DNA of 6,714 nt, taken from NCBI GenBank assembly GCA_001768125.1, contig MENB01000076.1, positions 1 through 6,714 of the forward strand, read 5' to 3'. Below are positions 1 to 5,830 of the stretch, one piece after another. The notes beneath the pieces were generated by a model. The model saw nothing but the letters and a program-made list of their open reading frames with translations. It searched no databases and was not told where the DNA came from. Position 1 is the stretch's first letter. Each line of letters starts with the position of its first letter. The position numbers and the translations under genes are program-made. Source of the stretch: Armatimonadetes bacterium RBG_19FT_COMBO_69_19. Its GTDB lineage: Bacteria; Sysuimicrobiota; Sysuimicrobiia; Sysuimicrobiales; Kaftiobacteriaceae.

Positions 1-360
1 GCTGAACCCGCCGAGGCCGCCGAGCAGATCCTCCACCCCCTCGGGGGACCCCTCGAACGTCACCGTCCAGCCGTCAGGCGTCTGCCAGCCGCCCCCACCG
101 CCGGCGCCGCCGAAGACACTCTGCCAGTCGACGCCGCCGTGCTGGTACGCCTCGTACATCTGGTCGTACCGCGTGCGCTTCTGCGAATCGCCGAGGACCT
201 GATAGGCCTCGTTAATCTCCTTGAACCGGTCCTCGGCGCCCTTCGCTTTGTTGATGTCCGGATGGTACTGGCGCGCGAGCTTCCGGAACGCGGCGCTGAT
301 CGCCTTCTGGTCGCTGCCGCGCTCGACCCCCAGGATCTTGTAGTAGTCCTTGAACTCCAT
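1..360 (-). CDS. dnaJ: DnaJ/CbpA-type Hsp40 co-chaperone, N-terminal part (runs off left edge)
   Basis: This is a J-domain co-chaperone that stimulates the DnaK ATPase and delivers substrates to it. The first 120 residues are visible and the rest lies beyond the left edge. Residues 1-70 form a J domain starting [12 protein letters not shown], with the diagnostic HPD at residues 33-35 and a helix IV ending in RYDQMYE. A Gly/Phe-rich stretch follows ([10 protein letters not shown], about residues 83-92, then [10 protein letters not shown]). The zinc-finger region would lie further left, so class I DnaJ cannot be separated from a class II CbpA-like protein; the short, Trp-containing G/F segment leans towards CbpA-like. 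The ATG lies one base after the grpE stop (TAG-C-ATG) and has no clear Shine-Dalgarno sequence of its own, so its translation is probably coupled to grpE. It is the last visible gene of the chaperone operon. Confidence 0.93.
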   Translation of the reverse strand, partial: MEFKDYYKILGVERGSDQKAISAAFRKLARQYHPDINKAKGAEDRFKEINEAYQVLGDSQKRTRYDQMYEAYQHGGVDWQSVFGGAGGGGGWQTPDGWTVTFEGSPEGVEDLLGGLGGFS

Positions 361-361
361 G

Positions 362-916
362 CTACTTGGCGACACGGACGCGCGCCGGGCGCAGCATCTC
401 GCCGTTCAGCAGATAGCCGCGCTGGATCTCCTCGACGACGGTGTCGGGGGCCGCGCCCAGGTCGCGGGCCGGGGCGACGTCGATCGCCTCATGGACGCGC
501 GGGTCGAACGGCTTCCCCCGCGCCTCGATCGGCCGGACCCCCATGTTGTGCAGCATGTCCATGACCTGGCGGTGGGTCATGCGGATCCCTTCCAGGACCG
601 CCCCCGGCTCCGATGCGGCGCTGTGCTCCAGCGCCCGCTCGAGGTTGTCCACCACGGCGAGGACGACCGAGAGCAGCGAGGTGCGCACCCGCTGCACCGC
701 CTCATCCCGCTGCCGGACGGCCTGCTTCTTGTAGTTCTCCAGATCCGCGGCGGCATGGAGGAACTGCTGCCAGTTGCGCTCGGCTTCCGCCTTATAGCGG
801 TCCGCCTGCGCCCGCAGCGCGGCGACGTCGTCGGTCAGCTCCGGCGCCGGCTGCTCCGGGGCCACCGCTTCGGGGCGGGGCTCCTCGGCCGGCCGATCAG
901 AGTGCTCCTCCGTCAC
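362..916 (-). CDS. grpE: GrpE, nucleotide exchange factor of DnaK
   Basis: GrpE releases ADP from DnaK and so drives substrate release in the cytosolic DnaK-DnaJ-GrpE cycle. The 184-residue protein has the family layout. An acidic, proline-rich, probably disordered N-terminus (1-28) is followed by a long dimerising helix (about 30-75, including the DLENYKKQ motif). Next comes the four-helix-bundle segment (VVDNLERAL, then [14 protein letters not shown]), and last the C-terminal beta domain with [20 protein letters not shown] and [19 protein letters not shown]. The start is a GTG at 916-914 that overlaps the dnaK stop in GTGA, a 4-nt overlap typical of translational coupling. A GGAAGGA Shine-Dalgarno-like element lies 9 nt upstream, inside dnaK. 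Length and motifs are normal. Confidence 0.97.
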   Translation of the reverse strand: MTEEHSDRPAEEPRPEAVAPEQPAPELTDDVAALRAQADRYKAEAERNWQQFLHAAADLENYKKQAVRQRDEAVQRVRTSLLSVVLAVVDNLERALEHSAASEPGAVLEGIRMTHRQVMDMLHNMGVRPIEARGKPFDPRVHEAIDVAPARDLGAAPDTVVEEIQRGYLLNGEMLRPARVRVAK

Positions 917-2832
917 GGCTTCTCATCCTTCCGCTTGTAGTCGACGTCGATGACCTCGTCACCCGCCTTGGCCTCTCCGCCCTGGGGCGGCGCACCCCCG
1001 GGTGATCCCCCGCCGGGGCTGCCGGCCGCGGCCTTCGCGTACATCGCCTCCGCCAGCTTGTGGCTCGCCTGCTGGAGCTCCTCGACGGCGGCAGAGATCT
1101 TCGTCACGTCGCCCTGGGCGATCGCGTCCTTCAGCGCCTTGAGCTTCGCCTCCACCTGCGCGCGCTCGTCCGCGCTGATCTTCTCCCCGACGTCTTTCAG
1201 CATGCGCTCGGTCTGGTACACGAGCGTGTCGGCGCGGTTGCGGATATCGGCTTCCTCGCGCTTGCGGCGGTCTTCCTCCGCGAAGCGCTCGGCTTCCTTG
1301 ACCATCTTGTCCACCTCGTCTTTGGACAAAGTGGACGTCCCCGTGATCTTGATCGACTGCTCGCGGCTGGTCGCGGTGTCCCGCGCCTTCGCATCGAGGA
1401 TGCCGTTGGCGTCGATGTCGAACGTCACCTCGATCTTGGGCACCCCGCGCGGCGCCCCGGGGATGCCGTCCAGGATGAAGCGCCCCAGCGTGCGGTTGTC
1501 GCGGGCCATCTGCCGCTCGCCCTGCAGGACGTGGATCTCAACCTGCGTCTGGCTGTCCTGGGCGGTGGTGAAGACCTCGCTCTTGCGCGTGGGAATCGTG
1601 GTGTTCCGCGGGATGAGCGGGGTCATCACCCCGCCCAGCGTCTCCACGCCCAGCGAGAGCGGCGTCACGTCGAGCAGCACAACCTCGCGCACCGTACCGG
1701 AGAGCACGCCCGCCTGGATCGCGGCGCCGACCGCCACGACCTCATCCGGGTGCACTTCCTTGTTGGGCTCCCGGCCGGTCAGCCGCCGCACGAGCTCCTG
1801 GATCATCGGCATGCGCGTCGCGCCGCCCACCAGGATCACCTGGTCGAGGTCCTTCTCCGTCATCTTCGCGTCGGCCAGGGCCTGCTTGAACGGCCCGATG
1901 CAGCGCTCGACTAGGCCGGCCGTCATCTCCTCGAACTTCGCGCGGGTCAGGACGTAATCGAGGTGCTTCGGCCCGCTCGCGTCGGCGGTGATGAAGGGGA
2001 GGTTGATCGTCGTCTGCGTCACGGTGCTGAGCTCCACCTTGGCGCGCTCCGAGGCCTCCCGCAGCCGCTGGAGGGCCTGGCGGTCCTGCCGCAGGTCGAT
2101 GCCGTTCTCCCGTTTGAACTGGTCGGCGAGCCAGTTCACGACGCGCTCGTCCCAGTCGTCGCCGCCGAGATGCGTGTCCCCGTTCGTCGCCTTGACCTCG
2201 AAGACGCCCTCGCCGATCTCCAGGACCGTGACGTCGAAGGTCCCGCCGCCGAGGTCGAAGACCAGGACGGTCTCGGCGCCCTTCTTGTCCAGGCCGTAGG
2301 CCAGCGCTGACGCGGTCGGCTCGTTGATGATGCGCAGCACCTTCAAGCCGGCGATCTCGCCGGCGTTCTTCGTCGCCGTGCGCTGCGCGTCGTTGAAGTA
2401 GGCCGGGACGGTGATCACGGCCTCGACGACCTTGTCGCCGAGATACGCCTCCGCGTCGGCCCTCAGCTTCTGCAGGATCATCGCGGAGATCTCCTCGGGC
2501 GTGAACGTCTTGCTGGGGGCGGGGAGCCGCACCGTGGCCATCCCGTTCGCGCCTTCCTCGACGCGATAGGGGATCATCTTGCGCTCGGTCTCCACCTCCG
2601 CGACCCGGCGCCCCATGAACCGCTTGATTGAGTACACGGTGTTCTCGGGGTTCAGGATCGCCTGGCGCTTGGCCATCTGGCCGACCAGGCGCTCCCCGGT
2701 CTTCGTGAAAGCGACGACCGACGGCGTGAGGCGGCTCCCCTCCGCGTTGGGGATGACCTGCGGCTCCCCGCCGATCACCACCGCGATGACGGAGTTGGTC
2801 GTGCCCAGATCGATGCCGACAACCTTGGGCAT
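913..2832 (-). CDS. dnaK: DnaK, Hsp70 molecular chaperone
   Basis: DnaK is the ATP-dependent Hsp70 that binds exposed hydrophobic peptides, working with the DnaJ and GrpE encoded just downstream. The 639-residue protein is complete. The ATPase domain (about 1-383) has phosphate loop 1 GIDLGTTNS (6-14), a lysine at position 70 matching the catalytic lysine of the family, DLGGGTFD (193-200, with the autophosphorylated threonine) and the adenosine motif VGGATRMP (335-342). The linker VLLDVTPL (385-392) leads to the peptide-binding domain (about 393-505) and a helical lid (about 506-605). A Gly/Pro-rich tail ends in [14 protein letters not shown]. Residues 77-108 contain the segment present in diderm DnaK and missing from most monoderm versions. 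The ATG at 2832 has a strong GAGGGAGGA Shine-Dalgarno sequence 10 nt upstream, inside the hsp20 remnant region. Heat-shock control by HspR is likely. Confidence 0.99.
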   Translation of the reverse strand: MPKVVGIDLGTTNSVIAVVIGGEPQVIPNAEGSRLTPSVVAFTKTGERLVGQMAKRQAILNPENTVYSIKRFMGRRVAEVETERKMIPYRVEEGANGMATVRLPAPSKTFTPEEISAMILQKLRADAEAYLGDKVVEAVITVPAYFNDAQRTATKNAGEIAGLKVLRIINEPTASALAYGLDKKGAETVLVFDLGGGTFDVTVLEIGEGVFEVKATNGDTHLGGDDWDERVVNWLADQFKRENGIDLRQDRQALQRLREASERAKVELSTVTQTTINLPFITADASGPKHLDYVLTRAKFEEMTAGLVERCIGPFKQALADAKMTEKDLDQVILVGGATRMPMIQELVRRLTGREPNKEVHPDEVVAVGAAIQAGVLSGTVREVVLLDVTPLSLGVETLGGVMTPLIPRNTTIPTRKSEVFTTAQDSQTQVEIHVLQGERQMARDNRTLGRFILDGIPGAPRGVPKIEVTFDIDANGILDAKARDTATSREQSIKITGTSTLSKDEVDKMVKEAERFAEEDRRKREEADIRNRADTLVYQTERMLKDVGEKISADERAQVEAKLKALKDAIAQGDVTKISAAVEELQQASHKLAEAMYAKAAAGSPGGGSPGGAPPQGGEAKAGDEVIDVDYKRKDEKP

Positions 2833-2842
2833 GTCAGCTGAT

Positions 2843-2851
2843 TCCTCCCTC
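2843..2851 (-). promoter_or_regulatory. Shine-Dalgarno sequence of dnaK
   Basis: The minus strand reads GAGGGAGGA 10 nt before the dnaK ATG. It lies downstream of the original hsp20 stop codon, so the hsp20 deletion did not damage it and dnaK can still initiate independently. Confidence 0.85.
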
Positions 2852-2862
2852 TGCGGCGGGAC

Positions 2863-2944
2863 TTACTCGCCGACCCCGACCTTGACGGTCTTGGGCTTGG
2901 CCCGCTCGCTCTTCGGCACCTGGATCCCAGCGAATCAGACTCAT
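2863..2944 (-). pseudogene. Broken hsp20 (small heat-shock protein) with internal deletion
   Basis: This is the remnant of an alpha-crystallin-type small heat-shock protein, an ATP-independent holdase. From the ATG at 2944-2942 the reading is MSLIRWDP, the classic Hsp20 N-terminus. Immediately after, in a different frame, comes IQVPKSERAKPKTVKVGVGE followed by TAA (2925-2863), which resembles the end of the Hsp20 core (VPK) plus a C-terminal tail with a V-x-V motif like the I-x-I/V oligomerisation motif. The alpha-crystallin domain between them is missing: roughly 110-120 codons, judged from the usual family length. The start overlaps the hspR stop in ATGA and has a GGAGG Shine-Dalgarno sequence 8 nt upstream. 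After the junction the N-terminal frame continues as a nonsense tail to 36 residues and stops at 2834, one base before the dnaK ATG. No holdase function can remain. An assembly error is the main alternative. Confidence 0.82.
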
Positions 2945-3258
2945 CGTTCTCGCCTCCGTCGGATCGTGCGTTCAAACACCCAGCTCATCGAATTCCGCGA
3001 CCCGCGGAACTCCATGCGCTCATAGACCTCCAGCAGGACCCGCACGCCGGCCAAGTTGAGCCCCAGCCCCTGCGTGAGGTGCCGGATGAGGCGGACGCGC
3101 TCCAGGTCCCGATCGGAGTACAGGCGCGTGTTGTTGCGGCGGGCCGGCTGCACGAGGCCCTTTTCCTCGTAGATGCGCAGGGTGCGCGGGTGCAGGCCCG
3201 CGAGGTCCGCCGCGATGCTGATCACGTAGACGGGACGATCGTCCCGGCGCTGCTTCAC
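2941..3258 (-). CDS. hspR: HspR, MerR-family heat-shock repressor
   Basis: HspR represses chaperone operons by binding HAIR operators. In characterised actinobacterial systems DnaK is its co-repressor, giving feedback control of heat shock. From the GTG at 3258 the protein has 105 residues. [25 protein letters not shown] is the MerR helix-turn-helix and first wing strands (about 11-35). [20 protein letters not shown] (about 42-61) is the second wing region, and [18 protein letters not shown] (about 65-82) is the linker helix typical of HspR. The usual longer coiled coil is replaced by a short basic end, [23 protein letters not shown] longer reading to a GTG at 3276 is possible, but the GTG at 3258 has GGAGG exactly 7 nt upstream, and 3276 would sit at the predicted transcription start. 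It is first in the operon, and its stop overlaps the old hsp20 start. Confidence 0.93.
   Translation of the reverse strand: MKQRRDDRPVYVISIAADLAGLHPRTLRIYEEKGLVQPARRNNTRLYSDRDLERVRLIRHLTQGLGLNLAGVRVLLEVYERMEFRGSRNSMSWVFERTIRRRRER
2990..3012 (-). repeat. Inverted repeat, 10-bp stem with 3-nt loop inside the hspR 3' end
   Basis: In the minus-strand transcript GAGUUCCGCG pairs with CGCGGAAUUC across the loop GGU, giving ten pairs including one G-U. It encodes the unusual EFRGSRNS segment of HspR. There is no U-tract after it, so it is not a classical terminator. It could be a processing or attenuation structure between hspR and dnaK, or chance. Confidence 0.5.
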
Positions 3259-3265
3259 GCCACCA

Positions 3266-3270
3266 CCTCC
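3266..3270 (-). promoter_or_regulatory. Shine-Dalgarno sequence that decides the hspR start
   Basis: GGAGG on the minus strand lies 7 nt before the GTG at 3258, which argues for that start over the upstream in-frame GTG at 3276. Confidence 0.75.
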
Positions 3271-3281
3271 GGGCACCCTTC

Positions 3282-3310
3282 ACGATAATCATTGACATGA
3301 TGGCTGTCAA
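3282..3310 (-). promoter_or_regulatory. Predicted sigma-70-type promoter of the hspR-dnaK-grpE-dnaJ operon
   Basis: On the minus strand a perfect -35 box TTGACA (3310-3305) is followed after 17 nt by a weak -10 box TATCGT (3287-3282). Transcription would start near 3275, leaving a leader of about 17 nt before the GTG at 3258. The -35 box is one arm of the HAIR-like inverted repeat, so repressor binding would block RNA polymerase. The promoter is inferred from sequence only. Confidence 0.6.
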
Positions 3311-3311
3311 G
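3291..3311. promoter_or_regulatory. HAIR-like operator, probable HspR binding site
   Basis: TTGACA-N7-TGTCAA (3292-3310) is a perfect inverted repeat with 6-bp arms and a 7-nt spacer. The known HspR operator HAIR is CTTGAGT-N7-ACTCAAG. Spacer length and the TTGA...TCAA core match, while the inner two bases of each arm differ. The site lies just upstream of hspR and covers the -35 box of its promoter, as expected for autoregulation. The same repeat also provides a TTGACA on the plus strand facing trxB. Confidence 0.72.
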
Positions 3312-3364
3312 AACCTTACCAATGGCATTGTCATGGGGGGTGGCGGGACGGCAGCGGGACGGAA

Positions 3365-3370
3365 TACAAT
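3365..3370 (+). promoter_or_regulatory. Possible -10 box for trxB
   Basis: TACAAT matches the -10 consensus at five of six positions and lies 44 nt before the trxB ATG. No good -35 box sits at the right distance (the region is TGGCGG), so this is a weak assignment. Confidence 0.35.
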
Positions 3371-3379
3371 GGCGGACGG

Positions 3380-3389
3380 GGAACGTTCC
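3380..3389. repeat. 10-bp palindrome GGAACGTTCC in the trxB leader
   Basis: A perfect 10-bp palindrome lies 9 to 18 nt downstream of the possible trxB -10 box and just before its Shine-Dalgarno sequence. It could be an operator for an unidentified regulator or a chance match. Confidence 0.4.
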
Positions 3390-3413
3390 AAGGGCGGAGG
3401 TCGGCACACAAGC

Positions 3414-4331
3414 ATGCGCCACGTCATCATCCTCGGCTCGGGGCCGGCGGGCCTCACCGCGGCCATCTACGCCACCCGGGCGGGGCTGCACCCGCTGGTC
3501 GCCTCCGGCGCGGAAGCCGGCGGCCAGCTCATGCTCACGACCGAGGTCGAGAACTACCCCGGCTTCGCCGATCCCGTCCTGGGGCCCGATCTCATCGCGG
3601 CGATGCGCGCCCAGGCGGAGCGGATCGGCGCGGAGTTCGTCGCCGAGGACGCGGCCGCCGTGGATCTGTCCACCCGCCCCTTCACGGTCACGCTCCAGTC
3701 CGGGGAGCGGCACGAGGCCAGGGCCCTGGTGGTGGCCACCGGGGCGAAGGCCAAGCTCCTCGGCCTGCCCGGCGAGCAGCGGCTGATGGGCCGCGGGGTG
3801 AGCACCTGCGCCACCTGCGACGGGTTCTTCTTCCGCAACCGCGACGTGGTCGTGGTCGGGGGCGGCGACACCGCGATGGAAGAGGCCCTCTACCTGGCGA
3901 AGCTGGCGAAGTCTGTGACCGTCGTCCACCGCCGGGACCAACTGCGCGCCAGCAAGATCATGCAGCAGCGGGCCCAGGAGAACGAGAAGATCGGCTTCGT
4001 GTGGAATGCCGTCGTGGCGGACATCCTCGGCGACGGCAAAGTCAGCGGCGTCGCTCTACGCGATATGCTCACCGGCCAGGTCGCCACGCGCCCCGTGGAC
4101 GGCGTGTTCGTCGCCATCGGGCACAAGCCCAACACCGACCTGTTCGCCGGGCAACTGCGGATGGACGAAAACGGCTACATCGTCCGGGTGCGGCGGTCGA
4201 TGACGAGCGTCGAGGGCGTGTTCGTCGCGGGCGACGTGCATGACCACACCTATCGCCAGGCGGTGACCGCCGCGGGCTACGGCTGCGAGGCGGCGATCGA
4301 CGCCGAGCGCTGGCTCACCGCGCAGAGGTAG
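3414..4331 (+). CDS. trxB: Thioredoxin reductase (NADPH)
   Basis: TrxB is a cytosolic FAD enzyme that passes electrons from NADPH to thioredoxin, here probably the TrxA encoded convergently next door. The 305-residue protein has the low-molecular-weight layout. The FAD dinucleotide motif GSGPAG is at 8-13, [14 protein letters not shown] at 36-51, and the second FAD-site motif ATG at 108-110. The redox-active CATC is at 132-135, the NADPH motif GGGDTA at 149-154, and HRRDQLRAS (172-180) is the typical NADPH 2'-phosphate-binding stretch. The C-terminal FAD motif is GVFVAGDV (268-275). The frame is open upstream to an ATG at 3297, but that would add a non-homologous leader across the operator. 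The ATG at 3414 directly precedes the FAD fold and has GGAGG 13 nt upstream, slightly far. The gene is divergent from hspR, and heat-shock co-regulation is possible. Confidence 0.97.
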   Translation: MRHVIILGSGPAGLTAAIYATRAGLHPLVASGAEAGGQLMLTTEVENYPGFADPVLGPDLIAAMRAQAERIGAEFVAEDAAAVDLSTRPFTVTLQSGERHEARALVVATGAKAKLLGLPGEQRLMGRGVSTCATCDGFFFRNRDVVVVGGGDTAMEEALYLAKLAKSVTVVHRRDQLRASKIMQQRAQENEKIGFVWNAVVADILGDGKVSGVALRDMLTGQVATRPVDGVFVAIGHKPNTDLFAGQLRMDENGYIVRVRRSMTSVEGVFVAGDVHDHTYRQAVTAAGYGCEAAIDAERWLTAQR

Positions 4332-4342
4332 AAAACAGCAAC

Positions 4343-4366
4343 GGGGCCCGGGAGGTTCCAGGCCCC
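4343..4366. terminator. GC-rich hairpin between convergent trxB and trxA
   Basis: GGGGCC and GGCCCC pair around an internal stretch that adds two more G-C pairs after one mismatch. On the minus strand (after trxA) the hairpin is followed by GTTGCTGTTTTC, a mediocre U-tract. On the plus strand (after trxB) there is none. It probably ends trxA transcription and may slow polymerase coming from trxB. Confidence 0.55.
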
Positions 4367-4408
4367 ACTGCATAGGACCATTCGGACGGGGGCGCCGACG
4401 CGCCACCG

Positions 4409-4747
4409 TCAACTTACCTTCGCGCCCACCACCTGCTCGATCCGCTTCTTCAGTTCCTGCTTCGGCATGTAGCCGACGAGCCGCTCCACGAGCTGACCGC
4501 CCTTGAAGAGGCCCAGGGTCGGGATGCTCATCACGCCGTAGCGGTACGCCAGGTTGTTGTTCTCGTCCACGTCCACCTTGACGACCTTCAGGCGTCCCTC
4601 AAACTCGCCCGCCAGGTCCTCGACGATCGGCGCGATCATCCGGCACGGGCCGCACCACTCGGCCCAGAAATCGACCAGCACCGGCACGTCGCTCGCGATG
4701 ACCTGCGCGTCGAAGTCCTTCTCGCTGACCGGAACCGCCTTGCCCAT
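4409..4747 (-). CDS. trxA: Thioredoxin
   Basis: This is a small cytosolic disulfide reductase, regenerated by thioredoxin reductase and used by many reductive enzymes and in oxidative protein repair. The 112-residue protein is of standard length. It contains VLVDFWAEWCGPCRMIAP with the WCGPC active site at 31-35, the buried aspartate of the family at position 26, the structural cis-proline motif SIPTL (74-78) and the C-terminal GYMPKQELKKRI helix. The ATG at 4747 has a perfect GGAGGT 7 nt upstream. The frame is open much further upstream, through pit, but that part is out of frame with the pit protein and carries no thioredoxin features. A TATAAT box at 4825-4820 suggests its own promoter in addition to any readthrough from pit. 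trxB converges on it. Confidence 0.98.
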   Translation of the reverse strand: MGKAVPVSEKDFDAQVIASDVPVLVDFWAEWCGPCRMIAPIVEDLAGEFEGRLKVVKVDVDENNNLAYRYGVMSIPTLGLFKGGQLVERLVGYMPKQELKKRIEQVVGAKVS

Positions 4748-4779
4748 TCCGCTGACCTCCAGCTGATACTTTCCCGGCA

Positions 4780-4801
4780 GGCCCAGGAACGTCACCGGGC
4801 C
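4780..4801 (-). repeat. Possible hairpin in the trxA leader
   Basis: GGCCC (4801-4797) and GGGCC (4784-4780) could pair in the untranslated leader of trxA. It has five firm pairs and a 12-nt loop, with no U-tract following. It may be only leader structure; function is unknown. Confidence 0.3.
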
Positions 4802-4819
4802 GGGGGCTATTCCTACCGC

Positions 4820-4825
4820 ATTATA
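4820..4825 (-). promoter_or_regulatory. -10 box of a probable trxA promoter
   Basis: A perfect TATAAT lies on the minus strand three nucleotides after the pit stop codon. The matching -35 region (4848-4843, CTCCTG, within pit) is poor. Transcription would begin near 4813, leaving a leader of about 65 nt before the trxA ATG. Confidence 0.5.
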
Positions 4826-4827
4826 CG

Positions 4828-5823
4828 CTAGAAGAGCAGCCGCAGGAGGAAGGTCGCCGCCGCGGCGATGGCCGCGCAGGCGGGGAAGGTCAGGACCCAC
4901 GCCGTGACGATCTCCAGCCCCACCCCCCAGCGCACCGCGGAGACCCGCCGCACCGCCCCGACGCCCATGATCGCGGTGTTGATGGTATGCGTGGTGCTGA
5001 CCGGGATGCCCAGGCGCGTCGCGAGCTCGATCGCCGACGCCGCGGCCGTCTCCGCGGCGAACCCCTGATACGGCTCGAGCTTGGTCAGGCGCAGGCCCAT
5101 GGTGTGCACGATGCGCCAGCCCCCGACTGCTGTGCCCAGCCCCATCGTGAGCGCGCAGAGGAAGATGACCCACAGCGGGATCCGGAACTCGGGGATCACG
5201 CCGCCCAGCATCAGCGCGAGCGTGAAGACGCCGATGAACTTCTGGCCGTCGTTCGTGCCGTGGCTGAAGGCCATGAACGCCGCGGAGAAGACCTGCAGCC
5301 GGCCGAAGAGACGCCGGGCCCGGCTCAACGGCGTGCGGCGGAAAAGCCACGAGATGGCGAGCATGATGGCGAAGCCGCCCCCGAAGCCGAGCACGGTCGA
5401 GAACCCCAGGCCGATGAGGACCTTGCGCCAACCGTCCCACTGCAGGACCTGCGGCCCTGCGGTGACGAGGCCCGCGCCAGCGAGCGCCGCGACCAGGGCG
5501 TGACTCTCGCTGGTCGGCAGCCCGCGCATCCAGGCCAGCGTGCTCCAGATCACGATGGCGAGCATCGCCGCGGCGATCGTCACGGTGTTGATCGTCTCCG
5601 GGTCCACGATCCCCTTGCCGATGGTCGCAGCCACGGCGGTGCCGGCCATCGTGCCGACGATGTTCAGCGCCGTGGCCATGACCAGGGCCAAGCCGGGCGT
5701 GAGGACCCGCGTGCTGACGACGGTGGCGATGGCGTTGGGCGCGTCGGTCCAGCCGTTCACGAACTCGGCGGCGAGGACGAGCAGGAGGACGGGGATGAGC
5801 CCCGCGGGGATGACGGCCGGCAT
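4828..5823 (-). CDS. pit: Pit-family inorganic phosphate transporter
   Basis: This is an inner-membrane permease of the PiT family (Pfam PHO4), which imports inorganic phosphate, often as a metal-phosphate, using an ion gradient. The 331-residue protein is hydrophobic throughout with about nine or ten membrane segments. Its two family repeats are visible: NGWTDAPNAIATVVSTRVL (23-41) with TSESHALVAALAGAG (104-118), and FSHGTNDGQKFIGVFTLAL (186-204) with PVSTTHTINTAIMGVGA (274-290). The length fits the short bacterial Pit proteins that lack a long central cytoplasmic domain. The ATG at 5823 begins seven bases after the DUF47 stop. A GTG one codon earlier is an alternative start, and the frame stays open to 6021 without family similarity. 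There is no clear Shine-Dalgarno sequence, so translation is probably coupled to the gene upstream. Substrate specificity is inferred from the family. Confidence 0.95.
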   Translation of the reverse strand: MPAVIPAGLIPVLLLVLAAEFVNGWTDAPNAIATVVSTRVLTPGLALVMATALNIVGTMAGTAVAATIGKGIVDPETINTVTIAAAMLAIVIWSTLAWMRGLPTSESHALVAALAGAGLVTAGPQVLQWDGWRKVLIGLGFSTVLGFGGGFAIMLAISWLFRRTPLSRARRLFGRLQVFSAAFMAFSHGTNDGQKFIGVFTLALMLGGVIPEFRIPLWVIFLCALTMGLGTAVGGWRIVHTMGLRLTKLEPYQGFAAETAAASAIELATRLGIPVSTTHTINTAIMGVGAVRRVSAVRWGVGLEIVTAWVLTFPACAAIAAAATFLLRLLF

Positions 5824-5830
5824 CACGCGC

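Noticed and set aside
950..2310. Several long plus-strand open frames opposite dnaK
   Set aside because: They are antisense shadows of a well-conserved dnaK in G+C-rich DNA, with biased Arg/Ser/His or Leu/Val/Asp-rich compositions, no recognisable domain and no supporting ribosome sites.
2922..2995. BamHI (GGATCC) at the hsp20 junction and EcoRI (GAATTC) nearby, suggesting a cloning artefact
   Set aside because: No vector sequence is present and the flanking operon is continuous and in the expected order. GGATCC follows naturally from the RWDP codons. Read mapping would still be the decisive test.
3259..3276. Longer hspR starting at GTG 3276
   Set aside because: The extra residues (MPGGGG) are encoded by the Shine-Dalgarno region itself, and the predicted transcription start is at about 3275, so a usable start there is unlikely.
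3298..3334. Second HspR operator from the ATGGC...TGTCA repeats downstream of the main inverted repeat
   Set aside because: Only partial direct similarity is seen (ATGGC-TGTCA against ATGGCAT-TGTCA), with no second symmetric arm.
3297..3413. N-terminal extension of trxB to an ATG at 3297
   Set aside because: It would add 39 residues with no TrxB similarity ahead of the FAD fold, and it overlaps the operator and the possible promoter. The ATG at 3414 gives the standard protein with a GGAGG upstream.
4748..5440. Long open frame upstream of and in frame with trxA, suggesting a fusion protein
   Set aside because: It is an alternate-frame reading of the pit gene, Arg/His/Gly-rich with no membrane pattern. 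trxA has a perfect Shine-Dalgarno sequence at its own ATG, and G+C-rich DNA commonly leaves such frames open.
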